Shown: positions 46,196 through 55,274, numbered from the stretch's first letter. The stretch is DNA of 64,000 bases from Agrococcus sp. Marseille-P2731 (GCF_900117395.1 NZ_FPEG01000001.1:124001-188000); one strand, 5' to 3'. Notes: generated by a model not told the origin, from the letters alone. Program-made: numbers and translations.

Positions 46196-46830
46196 GCGTG
46201 CCCTCCTGCGCTCGGCGACGAGGCTGGCTCCGGCATGGCCACTCGGATAGGCCGCGCACGCCACGAGCGCTGCGCATGATCGACGAGCAGCACGACGCGG
46301 GTGGCCGACCATGCCTCGATCCTCGCCGCGAGCCGTGCAGCCGCGGCGGAGTCGAGGCCGAGGAACGGCTCGTCCAGCAGCAGCACGCGCCGGTCGCCCA
46401 ACGTGGTGAGCGCGTTCCACGCCCGCCGGGCCTCTCCGGTCGACATCCGCCCCGCAGGCTCAGCCAGCAGCGGCCGCAGACCCTCCAGGTCGAGGGCCTG
46501 GATCGCCGCGCCCGCTGAGACCCCTGCTGCTCGCGCGAAGAGACCGGCGTGCACGCGAAGCGTCACGGGAGCGAGGAACGAGACGGCGCAGCGAGTGACG
46601 GCCCGAGCGCGACGCGCCTCGTCGCTCCCCGCGGGCCAGCCGCCGACGCGGACCGAGCCGGCGCGCGGCAGGAGGGAACCCGCGAGCACATCGATGAGCG
46701 TGGACTTCCCCGAACCGTTCAGGCCTTCGACGAGCACGAGCCCCGGCGCGTCGACGCGCAGGTCGGGCAAGGCGACCGCGCGCGCTCGCCCTGGCAGGGT
46801 TCCCGCGCCCTGCACCTCGAGCTCGCTCAC
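46192..46830 (-). CDS. Short ABC transporter ATPase of the bacteriocin cluster
   Basis: 212 residues from GTG 46830, overlapping the upstream gene stop by GTGA. Walker A GLNGSGKST at 36-44 and Walker B RVLLLDEPFLGLD are intact. The signature loop is divergent (RMSTGEARRAWNAL instead of LSGGQ), and the C-terminus is short, ending soon after LLVDHAQRSWRAR. It is similar in scale to the single ATPases in circular bacteriocin loci and probably works with the 366-residue membrane protein encoded just before it. Confidence 0.85.
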   Translation of the reverse strand: MSELEVQGAGTLPGRARAVALPDLRVDAPGLVLVEGLNGSGKSTLIDVLAGSLLPRAGSVRVGGWPAGSDEARRARAVTRCAVSFLAPVTLRVHAGLFARAAGVSAGAAIQALDLEGLRPLLAEPAGRMSTGEARRAWNALTTLGDRRVLLLDEPFLGLDSAAAARLAARIEAWSATRVVLLVDHAQRSWRARPIRVAMPEPASSPSAGGHA

Positions 46831-47927
46831 CGCAGCCGCCGGACGAGCACGACGTGCACGGCGCCCACCAGGACCGCGAGCACCAGCAGCTGGAGCGCGT
46901 CTGGCACCTGCTGCGTCGCGACCACCAGCGCGGGCGTCGCGCACGCACCGTAGACGAGCAGCCGCGCGAGCGCGTCCGTCGGGACGGGTTCGAGGATCAC
47001 CGCGATGCCAGCGGCGAGCAGCGCGCAGCTGACGATCGCACCCGACGGCCACGCGAGTTCCTCGTCGAGCACGCCGCCCAGCACCGCACCGACCGCTGCC
47101 CCGACCGGCACCGCGATCAGCAGCAGCCCACCGACGGCGCTCGCGCTCAGCACCCACGGCCGTGCTCCCACCGAGCAGAGCGCCCGGCCGAGCCTGAGGC
47201 CGGGCCTCCCATCGAGGAGCAGGACATCGCCGCTGCACCAGACGGCGATCGCGAAGACCGCGAGGTGGACCGCTTGGGCAGGCACAGCCGGAGCGGCCAG
47301 CGACTCCTGCACCGCGACCCCAGCGCCGCACAGCGCACACACCGCCGCCAGCTTGGTCGCCGCCCGGACGAGCGGCCGTCGCGCCCATGCGGTTCGCGCG
47401 AGTGCTCGAGCCAGGGCGACGGCGGCCAGTGCGCCGACGAGGGTCGCGGAGAGGACGGTCAGCGACGCCGACGACGCACCGCGCACGCCCAGCACGAGGG
47501 ATGCGAGCAGCCCGACCAGGGCGGCCAGGAGCGCACCGGGTGCCGCTGTGAGCAACGACGCGCGTCGCTCTATCCCGCGCTCGAGGCCGAGCGCGTGCAG
47601 CAGCGCGCGCTCCCTCAGCAGCGCAGCGGCCAACCCTGACGGACCGCCGAGCAGCTGGCACAGGCTCGGCAGCACCGCGACCGCCGCGCCCACTGCTGCT
47701 GCCACCGCTCCTGCACCCCACGCGCGGGTCGCGGTGTCGAGCGCGACGGCGACCAGGAGAGCGACTCCGCCGCCACCCGTGACGGCAGCGACGACGATCG
47801 GCGCGCGGAGCTGCCACAGCAGGGCCGGAGGCAACCATGCGGGCATCGTGCTCACGAGGATGACCTCGACCGTGCGCGCGGCCTCGCCCTGTCGCCATGG
47901 GACCCGCATGAGGCCGGGCGCCGTCAT
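46827..47927 (-). CDS. Polytopic membrane protein of the bacteriocin cluster
   Basis: 366 residues from ATG 47927 (ATGA overlap with the preceding gene). About ten hydrophobic segments, such as APIVVAAVTGGGGVALLVAV, GALLAALVGLLASLVLGV, LLLIAVPVGAAVGAVLGGVL and LLVLAVLVGAVHVVLV. No family recognised. By size and position between the small membrane proteins and an ATPase it may be the permease partner of that ATPase, or the counterpart of the large membrane protein that circular bacteriocin clusters need for maturation. Function not proven. Confidence 0.7.
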   Translation of the reverse strand: MTAPGLMRVPWRQGEAARTVEVILVSTMPAWLPPALLWQLRAPIVVAAVTGGGGVALLVAVALDTATRAWGAGAVAAAVGAAVAVLPSLCQLLGGPSGLAAALLRERALLHALGLERGIERRASLLTAAPGALLAALVGLLASLVLGVRGASSASLTVLSATLVGALAAVALARALARTAWARRPLVRAATKLAAVCALCGAGVAVQESLAAPAVPAQAVHLAVFAIAVWCSGDVLLLDGRPGLRLGRALCSVGARPWVLSASAVGGLLLIAVPVGAAVGAVLGGVLDEELAWPSGAIVSCALLAAGIAVILEPVPTDALARLLVYGACATPALVVATQQVPDALQLLVLAVLVGAVHVVLVRRLR

Positions 47928-48322
47928 CGGCTCGAGCGAGCGGGTCTGCGCTCCCAGCCCATGCCGTGGTAGACGACCGTGAGGATCGAACCGAGGAAGA
48001 GGAAGCCCGCGCAGGCCGTCGCCCACTCCACGAGCCCCAGACCGATCGCGGCGGATGCCACGAGGCTGAGCGCCATCGTGGGGATGCCGGTGCCGATCAG
48101 GCGCAGCCGGCCGCTGACGATCGCCGGCAGCGCGGCGGCCAGCGCGAGCGCGCCCAGCGCGATCGACAGCGCGGTCGCGAACCAGACGCGACCAGCGGGC
48201 AGGTCGGACACCGCGATGCCGGCGAGCACGGCCGCGCTCAGGACGAGGGAGCCCGCCGCCAGCAGCCTGACGCCGGTCGCGGTGTACGGGAAGAGGCCGA
48301 ACAGCTTGGCTACCCGAGGCAC
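47924..48322 (-). CDS. Small four-helix membrane protein of the bacteriocin cluster
   Basis: 132 residues from GTG 48322, overlapping the previous gene by 13 bp. About four membrane helices (LAAGSLVLSAAVLAGIAV, ATALSIALGALALAAALPAI, MALSLVASAAIGLGLVEW, AGFLFLGSILTVVYHG) and a basic C-terminus WERRPARSSR. No family recognised. Its size and hydrophobicity make it a candidate immunity or accessory export protein. Confidence 0.65.
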   Translation of the reverse strand: MPRVAKLFGLFPYTATGVRLLAAGSLVLSAAVLAGIAVSDLPAGRVWFATALSIALGALALAAALPAIVSGRLRLIGTGIPTMALSLVASAAIGLGLVEWATACAGFLFLGSILTVVYHGMGWERRPARSSR

Positions 48323-48852
48323 AGCAGCCCCCCGATGATGATCCCGGGAACCGCGGCTCGCAGGTACGCGCGCCACGAGGAGCGCGCAGCGCTGAAGGCA
48401 GCAGGGGCCGCCGCGGCGACCACGAGCGCGATGATCCAGAGCGGCCAGGATCGTTCCACGGCCACGACGCCGGACGCCAGGGCCCACGCCTGCTGACCGA
48501 GCACGAGGGCACCGTAGACGATCCCGGCGACACCCACTCGAAGCCTTCCACCGATGGCGGCTGGGCCGAGCAGCCGCTCGAGCACGCTCGCGAGCACCGC
48601 CAGCAGGACCAGGACGAACAGCTGCAGCGCGAGGGCTCCGACAGCGCCCATGGAGACCGCCATGCCAGCCATGGCCGGATCGTCGAGCTCGGTCACCTGC
48701 TCGCTCAGCAGGGTCTCCGCCATCGCGATGGCCGCCGGCAACCGCAGCAGCAGCAGCGCTGCCGCGATGCCGAGGATGATCGCCCAGGCGCCGGCGGACG
48801 TCGTTCGCCTGCGCGCGATGGGCTGCGCTTGGGACAGGTGGTCGGTGATCAT
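48310..48852 (-). CDS. Membrane protein of the bacteriocin cluster
   Basis: 180 residues from ATG 48852 with an excellent GAGGAGG site 3 nt upstream; the longer frame from 48873 is not needed. A basic N-terminus and about five membrane helices: AWAIILGIAAALLLLRLP, then a loop TELDDPAMAG, ALALQLFVLVLLAVLASVLE, VGVAGIVYGALVLGQQAW, PLWIIALVVAAAAPAAF and a last C-terminal helix. No known family. It is the first gene after the 97-bp gap and hairpin downstream of the SpoIIM gene, so it starts the transport half of the cluster. Confidence 0.65.
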   Translation of the reverse strand: MITDHLSQAQPIARRRTTSAGAWAIILGIAAALLLLRLPAAIAMAETLLSEQVTELDDPAMAGMAVSMGAVGALALQLFVLVLLAVLASVLERLLGPAAIGGRLRVGVAGIVYGALVLGQQAWALASGVVAVERSWPLWIIALVVAAAAPAAFSAARSSWRAYLRAAVPGIIIGGLLCLG

Positions 48853-48866
48853 GGTCCTCCTCAGGA

Positions 48867-48888
48867 AGGGCACGCGAGGGCGTGCCCT
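48867..48888 (-). terminator. Intra-operon hairpin after the SpoIIM gene
   Basis: A 9-bp stem AGGGCACGC (48867-48875) / GCGTGCCCT (48880-48888) with a 4-nt loop, in the only sizeable gap of the cluster. It sits just upstream of the ribosome binding site of the next gene. No U run, so it is probably a partial terminator or mRNA-stabilising hairpin keeping precursor expression above that of the transporter. Confidence 0.5.
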
Positions 48889-48949
48889 GTACGGGTCGGT
48901 CTCGGTCGGATCGGAGCTGCACGGCAGCCGCGCGCCAGCTGGGCCGTCA

Positions 48950-49540
48950 TCAGGTGAGTGCGGAGATTGCCGCGGTCTCGATCGCGGCGCCGAGCAGGAT
49001 GAGCGCTGCGCCGATCAGCCCGACGCCGAGCGCAGGCGGGATGGCGACGGTGTACCCGTGGGCGAACCGCGCCCGAGGCCGGCCCAGCACCTGGCGGCAT
49101 GCGTGCACCGTCGGCAGCACGCCTGCCGTCGCTGCCATCACGATGCCGGCGAGCTCGAACACGATGTACGCACTCACGCGATCGAGGGTCAGCGGGAGGC
49201 CCAGCGACGCGACGACCGACGCCCCGGTGAAACCGACGATCATCGCGCTGACCGGCAGCGAGAGCAGCGTCGGTATGCCCAGCAGCGGGATGCCTGCGGT
49301 CAGCAGCCCCGCGACCGACAGGTTGCGCGCGGCGATGCCCAGGAACGATGGGTCTTCGACCAGCGGGCCGATGTCGACGTCGCCAGCCGCGACTGCCGCG
49401 ACGTTCAGCGACGTCAGCGCTCCCGATGCCAGCCATGCGACGCAGGCGACGCCGGCGAGCAGCCCGGTCACGAGCGCGGCCGACAGCGCGATCGATCCGC
49501 GCATCGTGCGCGCCTTCTCCCCGCCGTCGACCGCGTCCAT
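48950..49540 (-). CDS. SpoIIM/DUF95-family membrane protein, probable bacteriocin maturation/secretion factor
   Basis: 196 residues, beginning 1 bp after the precursor stop (TGA-C-ATG). Five to six membrane helices. Family features are NLSVAGLLTAGIPLLGIPTLLSLPVSAMIVG in two adjoining segments and AYIVFELAGIVMAATAGVL, matching the conserved Glu-containing helix of SpoIIM (DUF95). DUF95 proteins are core components of circular bacteriocin clusters, where they are needed for production and add to immunity. Immediately after a circular-bacteriocin-like precursor this is strong mutual evidence. ATG 49504 is a shorter alternative start. Confidence 0.85.
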   Translation of the reverse strand: MDAVDGGEKARTMRGSIALSAALVTGLLAGVACVAWLASGALTSLNVAAVAAGDVDIGPLVEDPSFLGIAARNLSVAGLLTAGIPLLGIPTLLSLPVSAMIVGFTGASVVASLGLPLTLDRVSAYIVFELAGIVMAATAGVLPTVHACRQVLGRPRARFAHGYTVAIPPALGVGLIGAALILLGAAIETAAISALT

Positions 49541-49541
49541 G

Positions 49542-49823
49542 TCAGGCGATCGCCACTGCGCGCAGCTTCTTCCTCAGGTATGCGGCCACCACCCCGGCGA
49601 TTGCGCTGATGACGCCGCCACCGAAGATGGCGATGACGACGGCGAGCGCCGCCCCGCCGATCTCGATCGCCCTGACGATCTGCGACGCTGCCGCGCCGGA
49701 GATCCCGAGCGATCCAGCCACCCACGCGAGCGAGAATCCCGCGATCGCGATGCCGACGATGCTGACGGCTGCGGAGGCGCTCCAGACCGCGGCGCGCCCC
49801 TTCTTGGTCTTGATCTCCATCAT
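49542..49823 (-). CDS. Putative circular bacteriocin precursor
   Basis: 93 residues (92 if the second ATG at 49820 is used; AAGGAG lies just upstream). Residues 1-34 look like a leader: basic MEIKTKKGR, then a hydrophobic stretch to FSLAW. Residues ~35-93 (VAGSLGISGAAASQIVRAIE, IGGAALAVVIAIFGGGVISA, then a cationic KK/R region and AVAIA) match mature circularin A/uberolysin-type peptides. Shared traits are the VAG(A/S)LG start, Ala/Ile/Val/Gly helices, a GGG turn, a basic patch (R84, K85, K86, R88) and a hydrophobic terminus. About 59-62 residues would be joined head-to-tail into a pore-forming, membrane-active ring. The exact cut (between residues 31 and 35) is uncertain. Confidence 0.78.
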   Translation of the reverse strand: MMEIKTKKGRAAVWSASAAVSIVGIAIAGFSLAWVAGSLGISGAAASQIVRAIEIGGAALAVVIAIFGGGVISAIAGVVAAYLRKKLRAVAIA

Positions 49824-50152
49824 GCTCCTTCTGTGTCTCGCCCGAGCGTCGGGCGCTCGCTCCGCTCGGAGCGAGGTCGGTGCGCGTCGCGTGCGACGGC
49901 GGCCTCATCTGCATCCCGCAGGCTGGTCGCGAGGATGCCTGTCAGTCGGGCGACGAGCTCGGGCGACGGGACGACCGCCCCCTGCTCGATGCTGTGCACG
50001 ATCGATTCCGGGAGCGCGGCTCGCTGGGCGAGCTCGGCTGCGCTGACTCCGGCGCTGCGCCGAAGCGCGGCGAGCGAGGCACCGATGCGCGATTCGACCG
50101 TCATGTCGGAAACAGTGCCACGTTTTCCACGCACGCGCCAGGAGTTCTCCAC
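49820..50152 (-). CDS. Small XRE-type HTH regulator leading the bacteriocin operon
   Basis: 110 residues from GTG 50152 (GGAG 7 nt upstream); ATG 50104 gives a 94-residue form. The Cro/C1 HTH spans about residues 22-75: SRIGASLAALRRSAGVSAAELAQRA then LPESIVHSIEQGAVVPSPELVARL. The tail is Arg/Glu-rich and polar. Its stop overlaps the precursor start (ATGA), so regulator and bacteriocin are made from one mRNA. Probably an autoregulator of the operon. Confidence 0.8.
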   Translation of the reverse strand: MENSWRVRGKRGTVSDMTVESRIGASLAALRRSAGVSAAELAQRAALPESIVHSIEQGAVVPSPELVARLTGILATSLRDADEAAVARDAHRPRSERSERPTLGRDTEGA

Positions 50153-50178
50153 AGTTGGCTCCAGATATCACGGCGTTA

Positions 50179-50198
50179 TGTCGAAGATCTGTCGAAGA
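50179..50198. promoter_or_regulatory. Direct repeat in the divergent regulatory region
   Basis: TGTCGAAGA occurs at 50179-50187 and again at 50190-50198, one DNA turn (11 bp) apart, between the two divergent HTH regulator genes. Position and spacing suggest an operator read by one of them. The surrounding 107 bp also hold AT-rich GATATCA and GGATAACC sequences but no certain promoter. Confidence 0.45.
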
Positions 50199-50259
50199 GT
50201 GCCCGCGGACACCCATCAGCGTGCGGATAACCTAGGCACGAGAGAGACGAGGCTGACGG

Positions 50260-50733
50260 ATGTCCATCCACCTACGGGGCGCGAGCGCAGCCGAGCGCGC
50301 CCACTACGCAGCCCTCGTCCGGCCCGCGCGGCTTCGACGCGGCCTCAGCCAGAAGGCGCTCTCGGAGCTCGCCGGCGTCGATCGCACGACGGTCAGCAAC
50401 ATCGAGCGCGGGGCGGGTGCTCCGCAGGAGGACGTCCTGCGCCGCCTCTTCTCCGCGCTCGGGCTCGCGACCGACGCGCAGCAGCTCGATCCCGAGATCG
50501 AGCTGTGGACGGCGGTCATGGCCGAGCTGCTCTCGCACGTGCCGGGCGATCGCAGGCACCTCGCAGCGGATGCGGCGATCGCGACGCTCGCAGCGCACGT
50601 GCGCGCCGGCGCGGTGTCACCGGGTGGGGCTACGGTGACCGCCATCCACCAGGAAGGCATCAGCGAGGAGGACGTCCGTGGACTTGCGGCTCGGCGTGGC
50701 GTCCCTCGACGGGAGCAGCCCCACGCTGACTGA
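50260..50733 (+). CDS. XRE-family transcriptional regulator (repressor of an XRE/ImmA pair)
   Basis: 157 residues with GAGG upstream of ATG 50260. The HTH at about 20-65 is ARLRRGLSQKALSELAGVDRTTVSNIERGAGAPQ, then a helical C-terminal region. Overlaps the following metallopeptidase gene by 56 bp, so the two are coupled. In phages and ICEs (ImmR/ImmA of ICEBs1) and in Deinococcus (DdrO/IrrE) the peptidase cleaves the XRE partner to derepress genes; the likely target here is the divergent bacteriocin operon. Confidence 0.85.
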   Translation: MSIHLRGASAAERAHYAALVRPARLRRGLSQKALSELAGVDRTTVSNIERGAGAPQEDVLRRLFSALGLATDAQQLDPEIELWTAVMAELLSHVPGDRRHLAADAAIATLAAHVRAGAVSPGGATVTAIHQEGISEEDVRGLAARRGVPRREQPHAD

Positions 50734-51100
50734 GCTGCTGCGGCTGTGCCGTCAGCTCCAGGTCGATGTCACCTGCGCTCCCCTGCCGGCCGACTGGCTC
50801 GGCGCCTACGACCACCCGCGCCGACGCATCCTGCTCGCCCGCGGCCTGACTCCCATCGAGCAGCGCTCGGTGCTGGCGCACGAGCTCGGCCACGCCGTGT
50901 TCATGCATGCTGGCACCTCCGCGGCAGGCGAGCGGGCCGCGGAGCGCTTCGCGGCGCGCGTCCTCATCGACCCGCAGCAGCTGGCTGCAGCGTGCACGTG
51001 GGCGCACGATGATCAGGAGCTCGCGGAGGAGCTCGGCGTGACGGCCGACGTGCTCCGCGCCTATCGCGATCTCGTGCTGGGAGGTCGTACCGCGGCGTAG
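50678..51100 (+). CDS. ImmA/IrrE-family metallo-endopeptidase
   Basis: 140 residues from GTG 50678. Zinc motif HELGH at 68-72 within RSVLAHELGHAVFMHAG, with the third ligand probably Glu85 in ERAAERFAARVLI, all as in ImmA/IrrE peptidases. The HPRRRILLARGLTPIEQR strand precedes it. Predicted to cleave its XRE partner in response to stress or a cell-density signal. Convergent with map, 4 bp away. Confidence 0.88.
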   Translation: MDLRLGVASLDGSSPTLTELLRLCRQLQVDVTCAPLPADWLGAYDHPRRRILLARGLTPIEQRSVLAHELGHAVFMHAGTSAAGERAAERFAARVLIDPQQLAAACTWAHDDQELAEELGVTADVLRAYRDLVLGGRTAA

Positions 51101-51104
51101 TCGC

Positions 51105-51935
51105 TCAGCGCTCGGGGATCGGCACCGGCACGATCCCGTAGGGCGCGAGGCCCGCCAGGCCGCCGTCGAGCGCCGTGAGCACCCAGATGCCGTCGCTGTG
51201 GACCGCGACGGAGTGCTCCCACTGGCAGGCGTCGCTGCCGTCGGCGGTCCGCACGGTCCAGCCGTCCGCATCCGTCGCCGATCCCGTGGAGCCGGCGTGG
51301 ATGATGGGTTCGACCGCGACGCACAGGCCAGGCTTGACCGCGGGACCCACGACCCGCGTGCGGTAGTTGAAGACCGGCGGCTCCTCGTGCATCGCCCGCC
51401 CGATGCCGTGGCCGATGTAGTCGTCGCTGATGCCGAAGTCGCTGTTCGCCTCGACGTGATCCTCGACCGCGGCGCCGACGGCGCCGAGCTGCTTGGCAGA
51501 GGCCAGGGCGGCGATCCCGTCCCAGAGCGCCCCCTCGGTGACCTCGCTCAGGTGGGCGCGCGCATGCGCGACCGCTGGGTCGCCCCCGGGCACGAGCACG
51601 GTGATGGCAGCGTCGCCGTGGAAGCCGCCGATCGTGGCGCCGCAGTCGACGGTGACGAGATCGCCCGGCTCGATGGGGCGCGCATCCGGGATGCCGTGCA
51701 CCACCACATCGTTGATGTTGACGCAGAGCGTGTGCTGGTAGCCGGGTTCGAGCTGGAAGTTCGGCACCGCGCCGTGCTCGCGGATCACGCGCTCCGCGAG
51801 CGCGTCCAGCGCGAGCGGCGTGACGCCCGCAGCGATCTCGCGCTCGACGGCTGCGAGCGCCAGTGCGGTGATGCGCCCGGGCTCGCGCATCGAGGCGAGC
51901 TCGCGGCGCGACTTGTAGAGCCCGCGTCGGAGCAT
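51105..51935 (-). CDS. map: Methionine aminopeptidase type I
   Basis: 276 residues. Removes N-terminal Met from nascent proteins. Metal ligands are all present: Asp in TVDCGATIGGFHGDAA (two), His in GHGIGRAMHEEP, Glu in VAVEPII and Glu in CQWEHSVAV. 1-bp overlap with adk (TGATG). In most actinobacteria infA follows; here ~11 kb of other genes intervene. Confidence 0.97.
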   Translation of the reverse strand: MLRRGLYKSRRELASMREPGRITALALAAVEREIAAGVTPLALDALAERVIREHGAVPNFQLEPGYQHTLCVNINDVVVHGIPDARPIEPGDLVTVDCGATIGGFHGDAAITVLVPGGDPAVAHARAHLSEVTEGALWDGIAALASAKQLGAVGAAVEDHVEANSDFGISDDYIGHGIGRAMHEEPPVFNYRTRVVGPAVKPGLCVAVEPIIHAGSTGSATDADGWTVRTADGSDACQWEHSVAVHSDGIWVLTALDGGLAGLAPYGIVPVPIPER

Positions 51936-52516
51936 CAGGCGGAGATGCCTCGCTCGGCGAGGCCGGCGAGGATGCGCTCGGTCACCTCGTCGACGGCACC
52001 GATGCCGTCGACCTCGACGACGAGGCCGCGCTCGCCGAAGATGGCGATGAGGGGCGCCGTCTCGCGCTCGTAGACCTCGAGGCGGTGGCGGATGACCTCT
52101 TCGCTGTCATCGCTGCGCCCCTGCTCCTGTGCTCGCGCCAACAGGCGGCGCACGACCTCGTCGGTGTCTGCGACCAGGCGCACGACGCCATCGAGCTGCT
52201 CACCGCGACGCAGGTTGACGCCGTCGAGGAACTCCACCTGACCGGCAGTCCGGGGGTAGCCGTCGAGCAGGTAGCCACCCTCAGCGTCGGTCTGCGCGAG
52301 GCGGTCGTCGATCAGCTCGTTCGTCAGCGAGTCGGGCACGTACTCCCCCGCATCGAGCATGGCGGAGACGCGCTGACCGAGCTCGGTCTGCTCCTTGATG
52401 TTCTGGCGGAAGATGTCGCCGGTCGACACGGCGGGGATCCCGAGCGTGTCGGCGATCCGAGCGGCCTGCGTGCCCTTGCCAGCCCCGGGCGGGCCCACGA
52501 TGAGGAGGTTCGGCAT
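51935..52516 (-). CDS. adk: Adenylate kinase (short form)
   Basis: 193 residues. Converts AMP + ATP to 2 ADP. P-loop [11 protein letters not shown] near the N-terminus, AMP-binding [10 protein letters not shown] and [11 protein letters not shown]. The lid is the short, zinc-free type, giving a length below the ~215 of long forms. ATG directly follows the secY stop codon. Confidence 0.97.
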   Translation of the reverse strand: MPNLLIVGPPGAGKGTQAARIADTLGIPAVSTGDIFRQNIKEQTELGQRVSAMLDAGEYVPDSLTNELIDDRLAQTDAEGGYLLDGYPRTAGQVEFLDGVNLRRGEQLDGVVRLVADTDEVVRRLLARAQEQGRSDDSEEVIRHRLEVYERETAPLIAIFGERGLVVEVDGIGAVDEVTERILAGLAERGISA

Positions 52517-53848
<1,332 letters not shown>

Positions 53849-53874
53849 GTGCAGCCTTCCAGAGAATGGCAATC

Positions 53875-53900
53875 GGGGCGGTCCGCGCACGGACCGCCCC
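53875..53900 (-). terminator. Hairpin between rplO and secY
   Basis: An 11-bp stem GGGGCGGTCCG (53875-53885) / CGGACCGCCCC (53890-53900) with a CGCA loop. It is followed on the minus strand by GATTGCC without a U run, so probably an attenuator that lowers secY-adk-map relative to the ribosomal genes. Confidence 0.6.
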
Positions 53901-53909
53901 TCAGCCTAC

Positions 53910-54374
53910 TTACTTGACCGAGCCGCCTGCGGCCACGATCTTCTGCTCAGCCGCGGCCGACACCTTGTCGACCGTGATCGTGAGCGCCACCGTGAGCTCG
54001 CCACCGGCGAGCACCTTGACCAGCTGGTTCTTGCGGACCGCGCCCTTGGCGACCAGATCCGCGACGGTGACCTCGCCGCCGCCGGGGAACAGCTCGCTCA
54101 GCTGGCCCACGTTGACGACCTGGTACTCGGTGCGGAACGGGTTCTTGAAGCCGCGCAGCTTCGGAGCGCGCATGACGCTCGTCAGCTGGCCGCCCTCGAA
54201 GCCGGGACGCACGGAGTAGCGGGCCTTCGTGCCCTTGGTGCCTCGACCGGCCGTCTTGCCCTTCGATGCCTCACCGCGACCGACGCGCGTGCGGGCGGTC
54301 TTCGCGCCCGGCGCCGGCCGGAGGTGGTGGACCTTGAGCGACGGCAGCTCGGCCGACTCGTTCTTGTCAGTCAT
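53910..54374 (-). CDS. rplO: 50S ribosomal protein L15
   Basis: 154 residues. [33 protein letters not shown], in which the RGxGSGxGKTxGRG-like basic block is adapted to actinobacteria, GFEGGQ and [19 protein letters not shown] close the fold. Its ATG lies inside the end of rpmD (8-bp overlap). Confidence 0.97.
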   Translation of the reverse strand: MTDKNESAELPSLKVHHLRPAPGAKTARTRVGRGEASKGKTAGRGTKGTKARYSVRPGFEGGQLTSVMRAPKLRGFKNPFRTEYQVVNVGQLSELFPGGGEVTVADLVAKGAVRKNQLVKVLAGGELTVALTITVDKVSAAAEQKIVAAGGSVK

Positions 54375-54555
54375 TCTCGATCTCCTCGACCTTGACGAGG
54401 TGCCGCACCGTGTTGACGTAGCCGCGGTTCTGCTGGTTGTCCTCGCGCTCGACCGACTGGCCGATGCGCTTGAGGCCCAGCGAACGCAGCGTGTCGCGCT
54501 GGTACTGCTTCTCGCTGATCACGGACTTCGTCTGCGTGATCTTCAGCTTGCTCAC
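54367..54555 (-). CDS. rpmD: 50S ribosomal protein L30
   Basis: 62 residues from GTG 54555, which overlaps the rpsE stop (GTGA). [37 protein letters not shown] and VRHLVKVEE are the three conserved blocks. A longer in-frame ORF upstream is only rpsE shadow. Confidence 0.97.
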   Translation of the reverse strand: MSKLKITQTKSVISEKQYQRDTLRSLGLKRIGQSVEREDNQQNRGYVNTVRHLVKVEEIEND

Positions 54556-55274
54556 TTGGATGCCGCCTTCGCGATCTCGGCCTCGTGCTTCGTGTGCTCC
54601 GCCTCGGCACGGAGCAGGCGCTCCGGCACGACGCGGTCCACGTCGAGACCACGACGGGCAGCGACGGCGCGCGGCTCTTCGAGCATGCGCAGCGCCTCCA
54701 CCGTCGCGTGGACGATGTTGATGGAGTTCGACGAGCCCAGCGACTTGCTCAGCACGTCGTGGATGCCGGCGCACTCGAGGACGGCGCGGACCGGGCCGCC
54801 CGCGATGACGCCGGTACCGGCGGCAGCGGGACGCAGGAGCACGACGCCAGCGGCGGCCTCGCCCTGCACCGGGTGCGGGATCGTCTTAGCGATGCGCGGA
54901 ACGCGGAAGAAGTTCTTCTTCGCCTCCTCGACGCCCTTCGAGATGGCCGTCGGGACCTCGCGCGCCTTGCCGTAGCCGACGCCGACCATGCCGTCGCCAT
55001 CACCCACGACCACGAGGGCCGTGAAGCTGAAGCGGCGACCGCCCTTAACGACCTTCGAGACGCGGTTGATCGTCACGACGCGCTCGAGGAACTGGTTCTC
55101 CGTGCGGTCGTCGCGACGGCCGCGCTCGTTGCGCGTGCCGCGGTCGCGGCTGCCGCGACGCTGCTCGCGGGGCTCGTCGCGGTGGTCGGCCGACTGGCCG
55201 GCCTCAGCCGCGGGAGCACCAGCAGCCTGCTGCGTGGTGTCCGTCACCTGCGTGTCCTTGTTCTCTTCGCTCAC
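54552..55274 (-). CDS. rpsE: 30S ribosomal protein S5
   Basis: 240 residues. A charged N-terminal extension (about 1-58, Arg/Asp/Glu/Gln-rich) precedes the S5 core: [39 protein letters not shown] and [21 protein letters not shown]. The GTG start overlaps the rplR stop. Confidence 0.97.
   Translation of the reverse strand: MSEENKDTQVTDTTQQAAGAPAAEAGQSADHRDEPREQRRGSRDRGTRNERGRRDDRTENQFLERVVTINRVSKVVKGGRRFSFTALVVVGDGDGMVGVGYGKAREVPTAISKGVEEAKKNFFRVPRIAKTIPHPVQGEAAAGVVLLRPAAAGTGVIAGGPVRAVLECAGIHDVLSKSLGSSNSINIVHATVEALRMLEEPRAVAARRGLDVDRVVPERLLRAEAEHTKHEAEIAKAASK

Larger units (their letters stand above)
44502..51100. other. Putative circular bacteriocin (class I, AS-48/circularin-like) gene cluster
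   Basis: Minus strand, in transcription order: small HTH regulator, precursor peptide, SpoIIM/DUF95 membrane protein, three unassigned membrane proteins, two ABC ATPases, ABC permease. A divergent XRE regulator and ImmA peptidase stand on the plus strand. The set precursor + DUF95 + ABC ATPase + multiple small hydrophobic proteins is the hallmark of circular bacteriocin loci in Firmicutes. Every junction except two is a stop/start overlap or a 1-bp gap. The locus sits between map and the mannitol genes, interrupting the usual map-infA neighbourhood. Production, circularisation and self-immunity are predictions from this context. Confidence 0.75.
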
